Source: Talpa occidentalis
Taxonomy: Eukaryota > Chordata > Mammalia > Eulipotyphla > Talpidae
Direction: 5' to 3'
Assembly: GCF_014898055.3 (NCBI RefSeq)
Contig: NW_023601104.1
Span: 73,267,106 to 73,331,105 of the forward strand
Length of the DNA stretch: 64,000 bases
In this document: positions 1 to 11,168 of the stretch, in pieces
Position numbering within the stretch: the first letter of the stretch is position 1
Layout of the letters: each line of letters begins with the position of its first letter
Translations under genes and position numbers: made by a program
The notes under the pieces: model-generated
Seen by the model: only the letters and a program-made list of their open reading frames with translations
Databases searched by the model: none
Told to the model about the DNA's origin: nothing

Positions 1-824
1 ACCTATTTATTGCTTTTTAAAAGAAAAAAAATAAAAGCAGATTAGGAATTCCAGGCTCATGCTAACCAGGATTTTTTTTTTCCTTTTGTAAAAGCCTTCC
101 ATCTGTCTGCCCTTTTTTGGACACAACTCAAAAAGGAGCACACATCTCATCAAATCAAATGTGGGTGCTGTCAGAAAGCTGCCAAAACATCATGCCAGTT
201 CCTTTATTTTTTTAAGGAGAATTAAAATCAGATTTAACATAATGAGTTGTTTGTTTTGTTGCTTTTCTTTCCATCCATTATAGAAACATGGACCTCAATT
301 TACTTTGTGTAAGTTTATGCAGTAGCTGTCCATGGGTAGTTCCAAGGTATGCTAAGATAAATCTGAACAACACAGTTCTGTTGGACAAAGATTAGTGACA
401 GAGAAGCAATCCATGTGTGAAAGGAAGACTGAACCAAGAATTCTAGATCCAAACTTCATTGGACTAGGAATCCCAGGGTGATGGCAAGTATCAATCTGAC
501 TTGTTTTTCTGTCTTCCACTGAACTTATCCCAGCATTGCTCAATACCCTCCAGTTCTCCTGTCAAGTCATTTAATCATTGACTAGTTTTCTTTCTTGACC
601 TAACTTTGAGATTTAAAATAATAGTTATCTCTCTACTCTTCCAAAGGTATTTTTGGGTAGTCAGGATTAAAGTGTCATGTATAAGAAGCTAGAGAGACCA
701 AACAGATGACCCTGATGTCTCTTTCAGACTTCTCCCTCCCTCCAACAAGATGGATGGTCTTAAAACAGTGGCTTCAGGACTAAGGCCCTGCCACCATCAA
801 AGATCATGCCCAGAGGGAGGTCTG

Positions 825-1050
825 CTGCTTTGCAATGGTTAAGAACAAAGACTCTAAAGTCAAGCAGAAACTTATGTTCAAATTCTGACTCTACCATCTC
901 AATTTCTATGACCTTGAATAGCATAACCTCTTTCCTCCTTGCTTGGGGAGTTAATGAGATTAAATCACATAGAACAGTTAACACACTCATATAGAACACT
1001 TAGCATACTTAACACTTATAGAACACTTAGCACAAAAAAAAAAAAAAAAA
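825..1050 (+). repeat. MIR relic followed by poly(A)
   Basis: Core 'caaattctgactctaccatc', 'tatgaccttgaatagcataa' and 'agttaatgagattaaatcac' follow the MIR pattern. A short local repeat (aacacttagca) and 17 As follow. Confidence 0.7.
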
Positions 1051-1232
1051 GCCCATAAATGAAGAATGGTCTCATTATTGTCACTTTTATGAAAGAAAGA
1101 AACTTATTCAATCATCTTGTAGATATTAACAATCAAAATGTAGAGGAGTCTATAAATAAAGAGGAAAGAGGCATGCTTAAGTTAATATGATGACAAAACC
1201 AAATTCTTGGATTTAAAAAGCAATGATACAAT

Positions 1233-1345
1233 ACAAAATAAGAGATTGATGAAACTGAAAAAATAAAACTGGAGAATTATTTTAAATGGAGTATTTAGAA
1301 GAATTTCTTTCCCTAATCAGTCTAATGTCTCAGTGGTTGGGCCTT
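1233..1345 (+). repeat. Duplicated segment, intact copy
   Basis: 'aaaataagagattgatgaaa', 'ttattttaaatggagtattt' and 'aatcagtctaatgtctca' recur in the same order at 2425-2475 plus 2746-2815, where a SINE splits the copy. Either a local duplication or two copies of an unnamed repeat. Confidence 0.6.
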
Positions 1346-2261
1346 ATTTAATCATGCACATATATTGTTAACTAATCATAGAGGCTTATTATAACTGAAG
1401 ATTATTTTTCAATTCCCTTCCACACCGTTTTCTCCCTTCTTGTCACTTTCTCATTCTCAACACTCTTACAAAGAAGGTTAACTTTTATTTACTCAAAATA
1501 AGCTTTCATAGAATCTATCACATCTTCTCTACTAATTCTTTTTCATTGTTCTATGATGCTAAATCACCTTCCATAGTTCTAATAAATATACTTCTAGAGA
1601 GTACTTGGGTACTCTAGGTAATAACTGAACAAAAGTAACTGAAAAGGGGCCAGGTTCTCAAATTTGAAGACCCTGACCCTGATAGATTAAAATAACTAGC
1701 AATATTTTTGGTTGGGTTTTAGAAATCACTCTTTACTGATAACCTATTTACATAGCCTATTTAGCTGGTCTGCCCAGTCATATATAAAAATCTTGTCTCT
1801 ATTTTCCAGTTCAGTGTTATGACTCTACTAATAATATCTGACAGAATTCTTTTCAATGCAGGTCTTCTAGAATATTTCTTCTAGCTACATAAACAAGAAT
1901 AATTTTCCATCCCAAATCAATCCACTTTTAATATATGTGTATCTGTGAAAAATGGAATATATTTAGCTATCCATTCCCAGTGATTTATTTTTTTATTTCA
2001 GAATTCTTTGTCCTCATTTCTTATTGGTCAGTACTTGGCAGTGCCTCCCCAGATTCTCCATCAAGTAACTAATTACTAATAAATGAAATTTGCCAGAAAC
2101 TTACTTATATTTTATTTAAGAAAATTCATTTGTATAATGTTGATAAGTTTCTAATTTATCTATATTTATATTTAGATTTCTATAGGCTACTTTTCTAAAA
2201 GAGGAACGTCAAGGATGCTCTAAAAGGAAAATCAAGCCATATTAAAATCTCAGAAATATCT

Positions 2262-2405
2262 CTTTTGTTCAGTCTCTGACATAATATTGGAACCTCAGTT
2301 TCCTTATCTGTTTATGGTGGTGTTAATATCCACCTTGTGTGTTTTGAGAATTAAGAGTAAGAATGTTCCTGGAATATAGTAGACACTTAATAGAGGTTAG
2401 ATATT
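2262..2405 (+). repeat. MIR 3' half
   Basis: 'aacctcagtttccttatctg' and 'gtagacacttaatagaggtt' match the MIR 3' region. Confidence 0.65.
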
Positions 2406-2424
2406 GTTATAAACAGAGTTTCTA

Positions 2425-2815
2425 GCAGAAAATAAGAGACTGATAAAGCTGAAGAAAAAGCAAGTTGGAAAAAAAATTTTTTTTAAAGATTTATTTATTT
2501 ATTTATAGAAGCACTGGGTACAGTCAGAAGTGCGGGGGAGTGAGAGAATTCACCAGAGCCAGAGTGGGGAGCAGAACAGGCAGGGGGACTGAGGTACACT
2601 GCTGAGGGGAGCAGCAGGCGGCAGGAGAGGTCTGCGCGCCTGCCTTGTGGGACCCTCGCCCGGCGGCCGGGGATCGAACTGGCGCTGCAGAGGCTGCGGG
2701 CAGCTTCGCAACCCAGCACTCAACCGCCGCGCCACCGGGGAAGGCCACCTGGAAAATTATTTTTAAATGGAGTATTCAGGAAGAACTACCTTCATCAGTC
2801 AGTAGTCTCCATGGT
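2425..2815 (+). repeat. Duplicated segment, copy split by SINE
   Basis: The left part (aaaataagagactgataaag) and right part (aaaattatttttaaatggag, then agtattcaggaagaact) match the copy at 1233-1345. The SINE at 2477-2745 lies exactly between them. Confidence 0.6.
2477..2745 (-). mobile_element. tRNA-derived SINE, subfamily A
   Basis: Poly(T)/(ATTT) tail at left, tRNA-like head at right (ctcaaccgccgcgccaccgg). It is inserted within a sequence that also occurs at about 1233-1345; tggaaaa at both edges is a short TSD. Confidence 0.88.
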
Positions 2816-3792
2816 GCTCATTCAGACTAAGCAGTCAACCACACCTAACTGCTGATATAGACTTTTGCGGGAAACCTGAAGGTTTAGACTTCTGTCGCCT
2901 TGGAAAGCTTTACCACTATCCCGATTTCATTCTATGCCATTTAGGAACCAAACTTGTTTGATTTGACCAACTGTTATCTAGATCTAGTCCTTAACTGGAG
3001 GCTCCTGTTGGCATTTATTAATATGGTGGTCAAACAGAATTAAAGAAGATGGTGCAGGGCTGATATATTAAATTTTTACTTAACATTGTTATTTCCTAGC
3101 TGGTTAAAAGGTTGGACAAGATAATCCCTGAATTCCCTTTTATTTTTTAATATTTCCTGATTTTAACTCAAACCATACTTACATGATTCTCTGAAAGCTA
3201 TGTAGTCTTTTATCTGCAATTACAGAACATGAAGTGCTCTAAAATTGAAAATTTTTTCATAATTCATTTGTCCACAAACCTGACCTGAATGTCCAGGAAG
3301 CTATTTATAGTCCTTGCATATTTCACTGCAGAAATATCCATGCATTTGATTAAAGAGTATTGCCCACAGATTCTGTTGACTGTGTTATATAATATACACG
3401 GCTTGTGTTTCCCTGACAGAGGTCTTAAATACTATAATCTAGGAGCACATTTGGAAACCCTGAGATTCACATGTCACCAGTTCTTTTCCTGCAGAGAGCT
3501 CTGCACAGGATCTTGCCTAAGGCAACCTTCCCCATTCATCTGATTAGATTCCTGTGAAGTATGTTCCCGCCTTGCAATTCTTACAATCCTGGTTTTAGCC
3601 ATTTGACTCAATAAAGGTAAATATGGGGAAGAAAAAGAAGACAAATTTTATCAGTAAATTTGCCAAATTATCAGCTTATTAGGAAAAAAATTAGAAAAAC
3701 AAGTGAAATTATTGGCAAAAAAATGAGATATAAGTATAAGGATTTCACACATAGGCCTTTCTAAGACAGTACACTGCTGTCACCAGACTTTT

Positions 3793-4058
3793 TTTTTTAA
3801 ATTTATTTATACAAGCACTGGGTACAGTCAGAAGCGTGGGAGGGTGAGAGAATTCACCAGAGCCAGAGCGGAGAGCACAGCAGGCAGAAGGACCGAAGTA
3901 CACTGCTGAGGGGAGCAGCGGGCGGCAGGAGAGGTCTGCGCGCCATGTGGGACCCTCCTCCAGTGGCCGGGGAGCAGCCGGGGATCGAGCTGGCACAGCA
4001 GAGGCCTCAGGCAGCCTCGCAACCCAGCACTCAACCGCTGCGCCACCGGGGAGGCCCG
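3793..4058 (-). mobile_element. tRNA-derived SINE, subfamily A
   Basis: Flanked by a perfect 14-bp TSD gtcaccagactttt at 3779-3792 and 4059-4072. Subfamily A tail (actgggtacagtcagaag) and head. Confidence 0.93.
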
Positions 4059-4514
4059 GTCACCAGACTTTTCACTAAGATCTTGTCAAAGAAATTTCAA
4101 AATTATTTTCGCTAAGGTAACTATATAGTATTGCTCAAAAATATTATACCCATTTTTACAGTATGGTTTTCTAATTATTTTGGTGAACATCACCACCAAA
4201 AAAAATGCACATTAGTTATTAGTTTTCATTGAGTTACTTCTCCCCTAGTACTAAACAGCTACCCTCACACATGTCTTATTTAATAGAGAATATGATAGAG
4301 ATTTGTGACTGTATTTTTTAAAATGTTAACCTTTGACTAGAGAACTGTGCATAGAAAGGGAAGATACATGAAAGGTTTAAGAGAGAGAGGTGTTTCCTAT
4401 ATCACCAGGTATAATTCTGGATTTGTACACACATAACTTATTTAACAACCTAATGCATTAGCCATAAACTTCAAATAAATTGCATAGTTTTTCCTTATTG
4501 ATATTTTTTGGGAT

Positions 4515-4965
4515 CTTTAGACATGATTTTTTGGGTGTGTTTTTTATTTTGGTAAAATATATGAAAGAAAATCTACCACGTTAGTGATTTTAAATGCGAA
4601 ATTTAATGATGTTAATTACATAATGTTGTGAAACCATCACTATTATCTCTTTCCAAAACTTTCTATTACTCCAATCAGAAACTCTTACCATTAAACAATA
4701 ATTTCCCATTCCTTCTCCCTTCAATCCCTAGTAATTCCATCTATTTCCTTTCTCTATGAATTTGCCTGTTCTAGATATTTCATATAAATGGACTCATACA
4801 ATATTAATCCTCTTATTTATGCCTTATTTCATCTAAAATAATGTCATCAAGATTTATCTATGTTGTGGCATGTATTTGAATTTCATCCCTTTTATATGGA
4901 TAAATAATATGCCAGTATGTTTATACAATAAATTTCAGTAAGTGAATTTTCAAATATAAAATTCA
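4515..4965 (+). repeat. Old L1 3' UTR fragment (L1M-like)
   Basis: Keeps the characteristic order: 'ggtaaaatatatgaaagaaa', 'tgttgtgaaaccatcactat', 'ctctatgaatttgcctgttc', 'tcatcaagatttatctatgt'. Heavily diverged. Confidence 0.75.
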
Positions 4966-5189
4966 CAGATAGTGAGGATCAATTGTACATAGAAATATGG
5001 TTATTTTCCAAGGATTGACACTGATTAGTTGGCTTGTAAAAATATATTCACTGAGGTAAGCTGTTGATTCAACAGGCTTAAAGCCAATTTTTTTGGCTAT
5101 TTTCACCATGGCTAAAAGCCTCTTCCTGTTTCTCAAAACTTTTTCCTTCCCATAGCTAAGCATATAACTGTTAGAAGAATTTATCTTCT

Positions 5190-5907
5190 GGGTCCTCAAG
5201 CGCGCAGCCCCGACCAAACGCCTGGCCTCCTGGCCCACGCCATGGGGGCCGCTGGTCCTCGAGCCTCTGCAGAGAAGACTGCACGCCAGGCCTGTTGACT
5301 GACCCTCGGCTTCACTCAACACTGGGCTCTCAAGAAGAATGGCATCCGTGGGCAGCCTGTCCCGGGTTGGCTTCAGCCCCACCGGGGGCTTCTTCCCAGG
5401 CCACCAGCAGAGAGGGGAGCACGCAGGCATTCAGGACCTCCTTTAACGCTAATCACCTCCCAAAGGCCATGCCCCCTGATAGCACCTTCTGCCTGCACGC
5501 CTTCTGTGTGTGCAGACGCGCTGCCGCCCGCATGTGTCCTCCTGGCGGGCCGCCAGCAGCAGAGCCCCCTTCACACGCCAGCACCGGCAGAACTACGCAC
5601 GCCTCTACCCAGTGCGCCTGGTCAGGCAGGACGGCTCCACCATCCATATCCACTACCGAGAGCCGCGAAGGATTCTGGCGATGCCTCTGGACCTGGACAG
5701 CCGGTCCCCAGAAGAGCAGCGGGCGAGGTTCCGAAAACTTGAGGTCCAGCTCCGCGTGATGAAGGAGGAGGAGCCGGTGCTAGGCCATGGCTTTGATGCA
5801 GAGCGGTACAAGCGGTTCTGGACCAAGAAGTGATGGCCTGCAGGCCTCCAGGCTGGGGCCCCATGGGGGCTGGAGGAGGTCTTAAAGCTCACCTCAAAAA
5901 AAAAAAA
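5190..5907 (+). pseudogene. MRPL55: MRPL55 processed retrocopy
   Basis: This is a GC-rich, intronless copy of the mRNA for mitochondrial ribosomal protein L55, a large-subunit mitoribosome component. ATG 5339 opens with MASVGSL, like the MRPL55 start, then hits TAA after 36 codons. From 5510 to TGA 5831-5833 the frame is open for 107 codons and carries the conserved block ([55 protein letters not shown]). About 60 bases before it (to 5507) contain stops and end in cttctgtgtgtgcag, like an intron 3' end, so the copied transcript may have kept an intron or an alternative exon. A 12-A tract ends at 5907, and ttatcttct is repeated at 5181-5189 and 5908-5916, consistent with L1-mediated insertion. 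The targeting presequence is lost, so it is probably not functional. Family assignment is from memory. Confidence 0.85.
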
Positions 5908-6864
5908 TTATCTTCTTTCAAATAATATTATACCACTTCATGTATAAGAAACATCACAATATATGTTCATTTCTCCCCTTCTAGTCATCGTGCTATTGTG
6001 CTACTATATTTTTATTTCTGCATATATCATTAATCCAAAACACATTGCCGTAATTTTAAATAATCATCTTTAAGGAGTTTTTTAATTAGAAAAAAGTCTT
6101 CCACAATTACTCACATATTCACCATTTCCATTCCATTTGGTTCCTTTGTGTAGATCCAAATCTTCTGCTGAGGATTATATTCAGAGGTCTTACCACTTTG
6201 GCTAGTGAGACTGCCAACTATTCCCAGCTCTGTGAAATCTGCCTAATCTTTTCCAGTAGGATTCTGTCCATGACTTTAGGTAATTTTCTCACATGCATAC
6301 ACAGACAATCACTCAAAGTCAAGGAATGATACGAATTCAAGGATTTTTTTTTCTACAAACATGCAAAGATAACTCTTGTGAATCTCTCACCACTCCCATA
6401 ACCACCTTTTTCTCTCTTTAAACTCTGTCTCCTTTGCTCAGCACAACTGCTAGTCTCTGTGCTGCCCTTTTTTGTGTTGCAGTTTGGAAACTCTTCAGAC
6501 AGTAAGCTGTTGTAATTGTAGGACTCACCTCATTTGTTTCCCTTGTCTCAGGAATCATTGTCCTGTTGATACCTTTGTTCAGTGTCTGAAACCCATTGAT
6601 TCATCTGTTTTGTCCAGTTTTATAGTTGTTCAAAAAAGGTGAGTAAATATGGCCCTCATTTACTCCAAGAAGTTCCCTGAGAGGTTCATTTTATTGTGAA
6701 ACATTTCAGAGACAAGTCGGAGGATTCATTGCAAATAATCGAACAGCTTTCTGAACAATTCAAAATGCACCTCAATTATTTTCAATGAAACATTTTATTG
6801 GTCTTTGAAATAATGTACAGTTTGTTTGGTTGGTTTGATAAGCAGTTAACTAAGACATAGCTAG

Positions 6865-7050
6865 TGTTTGATCACATGGGGAAGTTGAGTGCACAGACTC
6901 TAGAATCAGTTTTCCTCAGTCTCATCACTGCCATTTACAAGCTGTTTGAGACTGGTCCGTGTTCTCATCCCCTTTTTGCCCCTGTTTCCCCATCTGTAAA
7001 CCAAAATGGATGATTGTTGCAAACAATAAATGAGCTGTATGTATGTAAGA
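6865..7050 (+). repeat. MIR relic
   Basis: 'tcactgccatttacaagctg' and 'tgtttccccatctgtaaacc' are MIR-like. Confidence 0.65.
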
Positions 7051-7059
7051 CACACCATA

Positions 7060-7515
7060 TCCATAAGCTATTGCTACATGACAAACCTGCTTAACAAAAT
7101 TCTCCAAAACATAGTGGCTTACAAGAACTGTTTATCTAGTTCATAGTTTGGTAGGTCACAATATTGACTGGACTTCTCTGGGGAGTTCAAGCATCAGTAT
7201 AGCTTATTCATGCATTCACAGTCAGTTGCCAATCAGCTAGTTAACCCTGCTTGTGCAGTTCAGTTCTTTGCTGACTCTGATGATCCCAGAAAGTGGACCA
7301 CAAGTCCCTCATCCTCTCGTGTGGCAGCCTGGGCTCATTCCCATGACTGCTCAGGATTTTAAGAGCAGCAACAGCACAAGATTACTCCAGCACTTTGCAT
7401 GTCCAAGCCTCAGTCATATTCTATTTTCCCATTTACCAATACAAGCCATGCAACATAACCCAGAGTCAGGGGAGAAGTCACCATCAGATGTGTGGATACA
7501 AAGAAGAGAAAATCC
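7060..7515 (+). repeat. Ancient mammalian repeat, class uncertain
   Basis: 'taagctattgctacatgaca', 'aacatagtggcttacaagaa' and 'cagagtcaggggagaagtca' belong to a common old repeat, possibly of the MaLR LTR group. I cannot name the subfamily. Confidence 0.45.
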
Positions 7516-7927
7516 ACAGCACTTGATATTTTATTGTTCAATAAATGTTAGGGTTTTTTTTTTGTTATTTTATTGTTATATGTTATAAATACATAAACAT
7601 ATGCTAGTTGTTATTTAAAAATAATGGACAGTAAAAAGAAATTGGTATTAACTGTGAACCCTGTCTCATCAGTATACTTTTATAGCTAAAATAAATGTGC
7701 TTGTCCTATTTACAATAGGTAAAACCTGGAAACAACCCAAATGCCCCAAAATAGATGACTGGATCAAGAAGATGTGGTATATATACACAATGGAATATTA
7801 CTCAGCAATCAAAAAGATAAACTCATGCCATTCACAGCAACGTGGATGGAGCTAGAAGGAATTATGCTCAGTGAAATAAGCCAGAAGGAAAAAGAAAAAT
7901 ATTGGATGGTTTCACTTATAACAGGAA

Positions 7928-8241
7928 GGGCCTCCCCGGTGGCGCAGCGGTTGAGCGCTGGGTTGCGAAGCTGCCCGCAGCCTCTGCAGCGCCGGTTCGA
8001 TCCCCGGCTGCTCCCCGGCCACCAGAGGAGGGTCCCGCATGGCGCGCAGACCTCTCCTGCCGCCCGCTGCTCCCCTCAGCAGTGTACTTTGGTCCTTCTG
8101 CCTGCTCTGCTCCCCGCTCTGTCTCTGGTGAATTCTCTCACCCTCCCGCGCTTCTGACTGTACCCAGTGCATGTATAAACAAAAACAAACAAATAAATAA
8201 ATAAATAAAACATGCCTCTATATAAAAAAAAAAAAAAAAAA
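7928..8241 (+). mobile_element. tRNA-derived SINE, subfamily A, nested in L1
   Basis: One of the best-preserved copies. A-box-like TGGCGCAGCGG at 7940-7950 and B-box GGTTCGATCCC at 7994-8004 define an internal Pol III promoter. The tail has AATAAA repeats and poly(A). The 16-bp TSD tcacttataacaggaa is perfect (7912-7927 and 8242-8257). Confidence 0.96.
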
Positions 8242-8504
8242 TCACTTATAACAGGAATATAGGGGAACCAAATAAGACATCAGTGTAAAAAAAAATAACA
8301 GTACAAAACACAACACAGCAAAACAAACAATTATAAATCAGAGACATACTGCAGGGGAGGAGGAGGAAGAGGGATCAGAGGAAGAGAGGGAGGAGCACAG
8401 GGGACTGTGGGGATGGTGCACAGGTGCCTTGGGGAAGGAAATTCTATGGGGACTCAATCTGGGTGGAGGGGGAAGCAAATATTGTTAAAAAAAAAATAAA
8501 GTCA

Positions 8505-8778
8505 AGGGCCTCCCCAGTGGCACAGCGGTTGAGCGCTGGGTTGCGAAGCTGCCCGCAGCCTCTGCAGCACCCATTCCATCCCCGGCTGCCGGGTAAGGGT
8601 CCCACATGGCGCGCAGACCTCTCCTGCCGCCCGCTGCTCCCCTCAGCAGTGTACTTCGGTCCTTCTGCCTGCTCTGCTCCCCGCTCTGGCTCTGGTGAAT
8701 TCTCTCACCCTCCCACACTTCTGACTGTACCCAGTGCTTGTATAAATAAATAAATAAATCTTTAATAAATAAATAAAT
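8505..8778 (+). mobile_element. tRNA-derived SINE, subfamily A, in L1 tail
   Basis: TSD aaataaagtca at 8494-8504 and 8779-8789. The B box is degenerate (ccattccatcccc). Ends AATAAATCTTTAA, showing both the polyadenylation signal and the Pol III terminator of T+ SINEs. Confidence 0.92.
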
Positions 8779-8815
8779 AAATAAAGTCATAAATAAATAA
8801 ATAAATATGCTTGTC

Positions 8816-10825
8816 TTGGTTCAAGTGATCTCTTTACTCTGCTTCTGTGCAATCATTACAACTTCAGGGGACATTTCTTGCCACCAGTTCCACAATCATG
8901 TTCTGCTGCAAAATTCCTTCTCTCTGCTCTCCTCAGTAGGAACAGTTGTATAAATCATCCTGAATGTTGGCAAGAAAAGAGCAACTTCTGGACTGAGTGC
9001 TTTTTGAAAAAATCTTCCCTACTACCCAGAATTCATTTACATAGGCTAATTCCTGGGGGTTAAAATTCACAACACCCCTTTTGCTGTAGCAACTGTGGGA
9101 GAAACTGTCTTTTTTTGCAGCATCACAGAGGGTTACTGCTTAAGCATTTCCTGCACACATATGTGGGTACTCCTAAAAACAGTTACTATTTTTTGTTTCT
9201 GTACATTTAAGACTAAATAGCTCTCTCTTCCAAGATAAGTTATTCTCTTGATACCAAATGCCACAATTATTGTCCTAGTGAAATATGGCCTGAATCTTCC
9301 TGGATCAAGCACTCATCTGCAAATCATTGCTCAATCACTTTCTGGTTCTACATTCCAAAACTTGATTCAATCTTAGATAGGGTATGCATATCCCACTAGT
9401 CTTCACTGAACTTCAATAACCTACAAGTCACCTATTTCTATCTGGCAGGATGATTCATTGAGATATTAATTTTACCTTGTTCTTGAGGCAATAGAAGAAT
9501 ACAAAGAATGAAAGAGAAAATTTCCTCATCCTACCTCCCTTGCTTTGTGAGATTTAAGTAGCTGCTTTTTGTATCACAAGAGACCCTGAAGGGTCCCCTC
9601 CCGCTCCCCCATCTACACCCCCAGTTCTTTATTTGGGAAGGAGCTAGTGCTTGGAAAACAAGGATTAATGACCTAAACTGCAAGCAAGAGAAGGATTCTT
9701 GTGGAGTGGGAGGCCAGGGGGAGGAGAAGGGAGGTGTGTTTCAGGTATGGCTAGATGTGGACCTCACTGCCATGCAATAGTCTAGGATTGGTAAAAGCTC
9801 TGATGTGGTAACACAGATGCCAGGTGCCTGGCGTTTGAAGTCATGACTGAGTTTTGTGCAAGTCAGTCAGTGTTCATTTTCAAATAGACTGAGTAGGTTT
9901 GGACAATGGGCATCTTAGCAGTAACTGCAGTGAAATAAAATTGAGACCCTTTTTCTAGATTTCCTTTATTGAGTAGATCCTAACAGAGGAACAGTCCTGT
10001 CCTGCCCTCCCTGTGCCATGTGCCTGCAATTAGGTTTCCTACCAGCCCTAAAATGACCAAACCAGAAAACACAGCATGTATTACCTTTCTTACATTCTAG
10101 TCAAGGTGCAAAATTATACTGGCATACTTGTGAAAATTGTCATCAATCAGTTCCTAGGAGCTGGTCTTCTAAGCTATTTTCCATCCTTGCACTTTTTGGT
10201 TCTAAGCTAGTCACCAGAAATCCCAGGGATAAAAAGACATAGGAATTGGTGGGAGTTTAATAAGTCAGTGCTAAAATCTCCTCTAGATCTGGCCCACAAT
10301 AACTATCTGACTGGCATGAGTAACAAGGTTAGCAGGTGTGAAATAGAGTGAATTCAAATCCTACCATAGCCCAAAAAAAGCAATTACACAGAAATGTTGC
10401 TGCAGGACTTAGCATTAAAAACTCTCCGTCAGTTCTAGTTGGCTCTAACCACCAGTGCAAAAGCAATTTCCTTCCAAACTTTTAGCATTATAGATTCCCT
10501 CTTTCCCCTTGAACCTGAAAATCCAGCTGTGTTCTCTCGCCTCTGACATCAGCATTACTGGCTTTGATATAGTCAACCATCTGGTTGATGAGGCATGGGG
10601 CAGAATGAAATCCAGCTTTCTGTTTCCTGCTGCTTCCACATGAACACTAATACTGGCATCAACATGGATGGTAAGCTGTGACTCAAACTCACAAGGAATT
10701 AACATATTAAATTACCCTGAGCATAATCTCTGATAACCATTGCTGACATTTTCAGATTGAGAGTAAAGTGTCTCTTTTTGTGATATCATGGAAACTTGGG
10801 GCTCTCCCTCAAAAGTTTACCAGAT
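8816..10825. other. Intergenic, nothing recognised
   Basis: About 2 kb of unique-looking sequence with no open frame that resembles a protein and no identifiable repeat. A C-rich patch lies near 9594-9622. Confidence 0.6.
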
Positions 10826-11068
10826 GGGAGCAACATGGCGGCGAGGAGACGCTGCGAGTAAGATCTCCCATTAAAAAAAGTTAATAGGGAGGAAAAGCGG
10901 CAGGTCCCAGTGAGAACCGGGACACGGAAGATAAACGGGTGATGTCAGCAAACTACCCGAAGAAGAAAGTGGCCATAAAAGAGGACCAGAAGGGAGGGAA
11001 GCGCAGAACCCTGCTCCCCTCCCCCGCCCACAGAGGCGGCACTCTCCGACCCGCAGAGAGGAGGAAAA
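10826..11068 (+). mobile_element. L1 5' UTR start, cut by the assembly gap
   Basis: Begins gggagcaacatggcggcgag, with a YY1-like ATGGCGGC near the first base as in L1 promoters, and later 'ggaagataaacgggtgatgt', which resembles the early L1 5' UTR. It is much more GC- and CpG-rich than its surroundings. The sequence runs straight into 100 N, so a full-length L1 may be missing from the assembly. Confidence 0.6.
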
Positions 11069-11168
11069 NNNNNNNNNNNNNNNNNNNNNNNNNNNNNNNN
11101 NNNNNNNNNNNNNNNNNNNNNNNNNNNNNNNNNNNNNNNNNNNNNNNNNNNNNNNNNNNNNNNNNNNN
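11069..11168. other. Assembly gap (100 N)
   Basis: Exactly 100 N, a conventional placeholder for a gap of unknown size. It follows an L1 5' end, which suggests a collapsed or unresolved long repeat. Confidence 0.98.

Larger units (their letters stand above)
7690..8815 (+). mobile_element. 5'-truncated L1 with two nested SINEs
   Basis: The L1 body (7706-7911 and 8258-8504) holds the ORF2 C-terminal region ('gatgactggatcaagaagat', 'acaatggaatattactcagc', 'gaaataagccagaaggaaaa') and a G-rich 3' UTR ending in A-rich sequence. An outer TSD, aataaat(g/a)tgcttgtc, flanks the composite at 7690-7705 and 8800-8815 with one mismatch. One SINE sits in ORF2 and one in the A-rich tail. The frame is broken, so the element is dead. 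Confidence 0.82.

Noticed and set aside
5295..5759. A 154-codon frame overlapping the MRPL55 retrocopy, plus minus-strand frames there.
   Set aside because: They are out-of-frame shadows of the GC-rich retrocopy; only the 5510-5833 frame has MRPL55 residues.
7928..8012. tRNA-like heads with A and B boxes that could be called tRNA genes.
   Set aside because: They are SINE promoters: no proper acceptor stem, followed by the SINE body, A-rich tail and TSD.
7774..8204. Open frames of 80-127 codons recurring with similar proteins at many places (for example 7774-8204, 8424-8790, 15133-15562, 21137-21416, 38111-38398).
   Set aside because: They lie within SINE copies; the repeated similar peptides come from the SINE body and are not genes.
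10445..10705. An 86-codon minus-strand frame.
   Set aside because: No recognisable protein, no splice or promoter context; consistent with chance.
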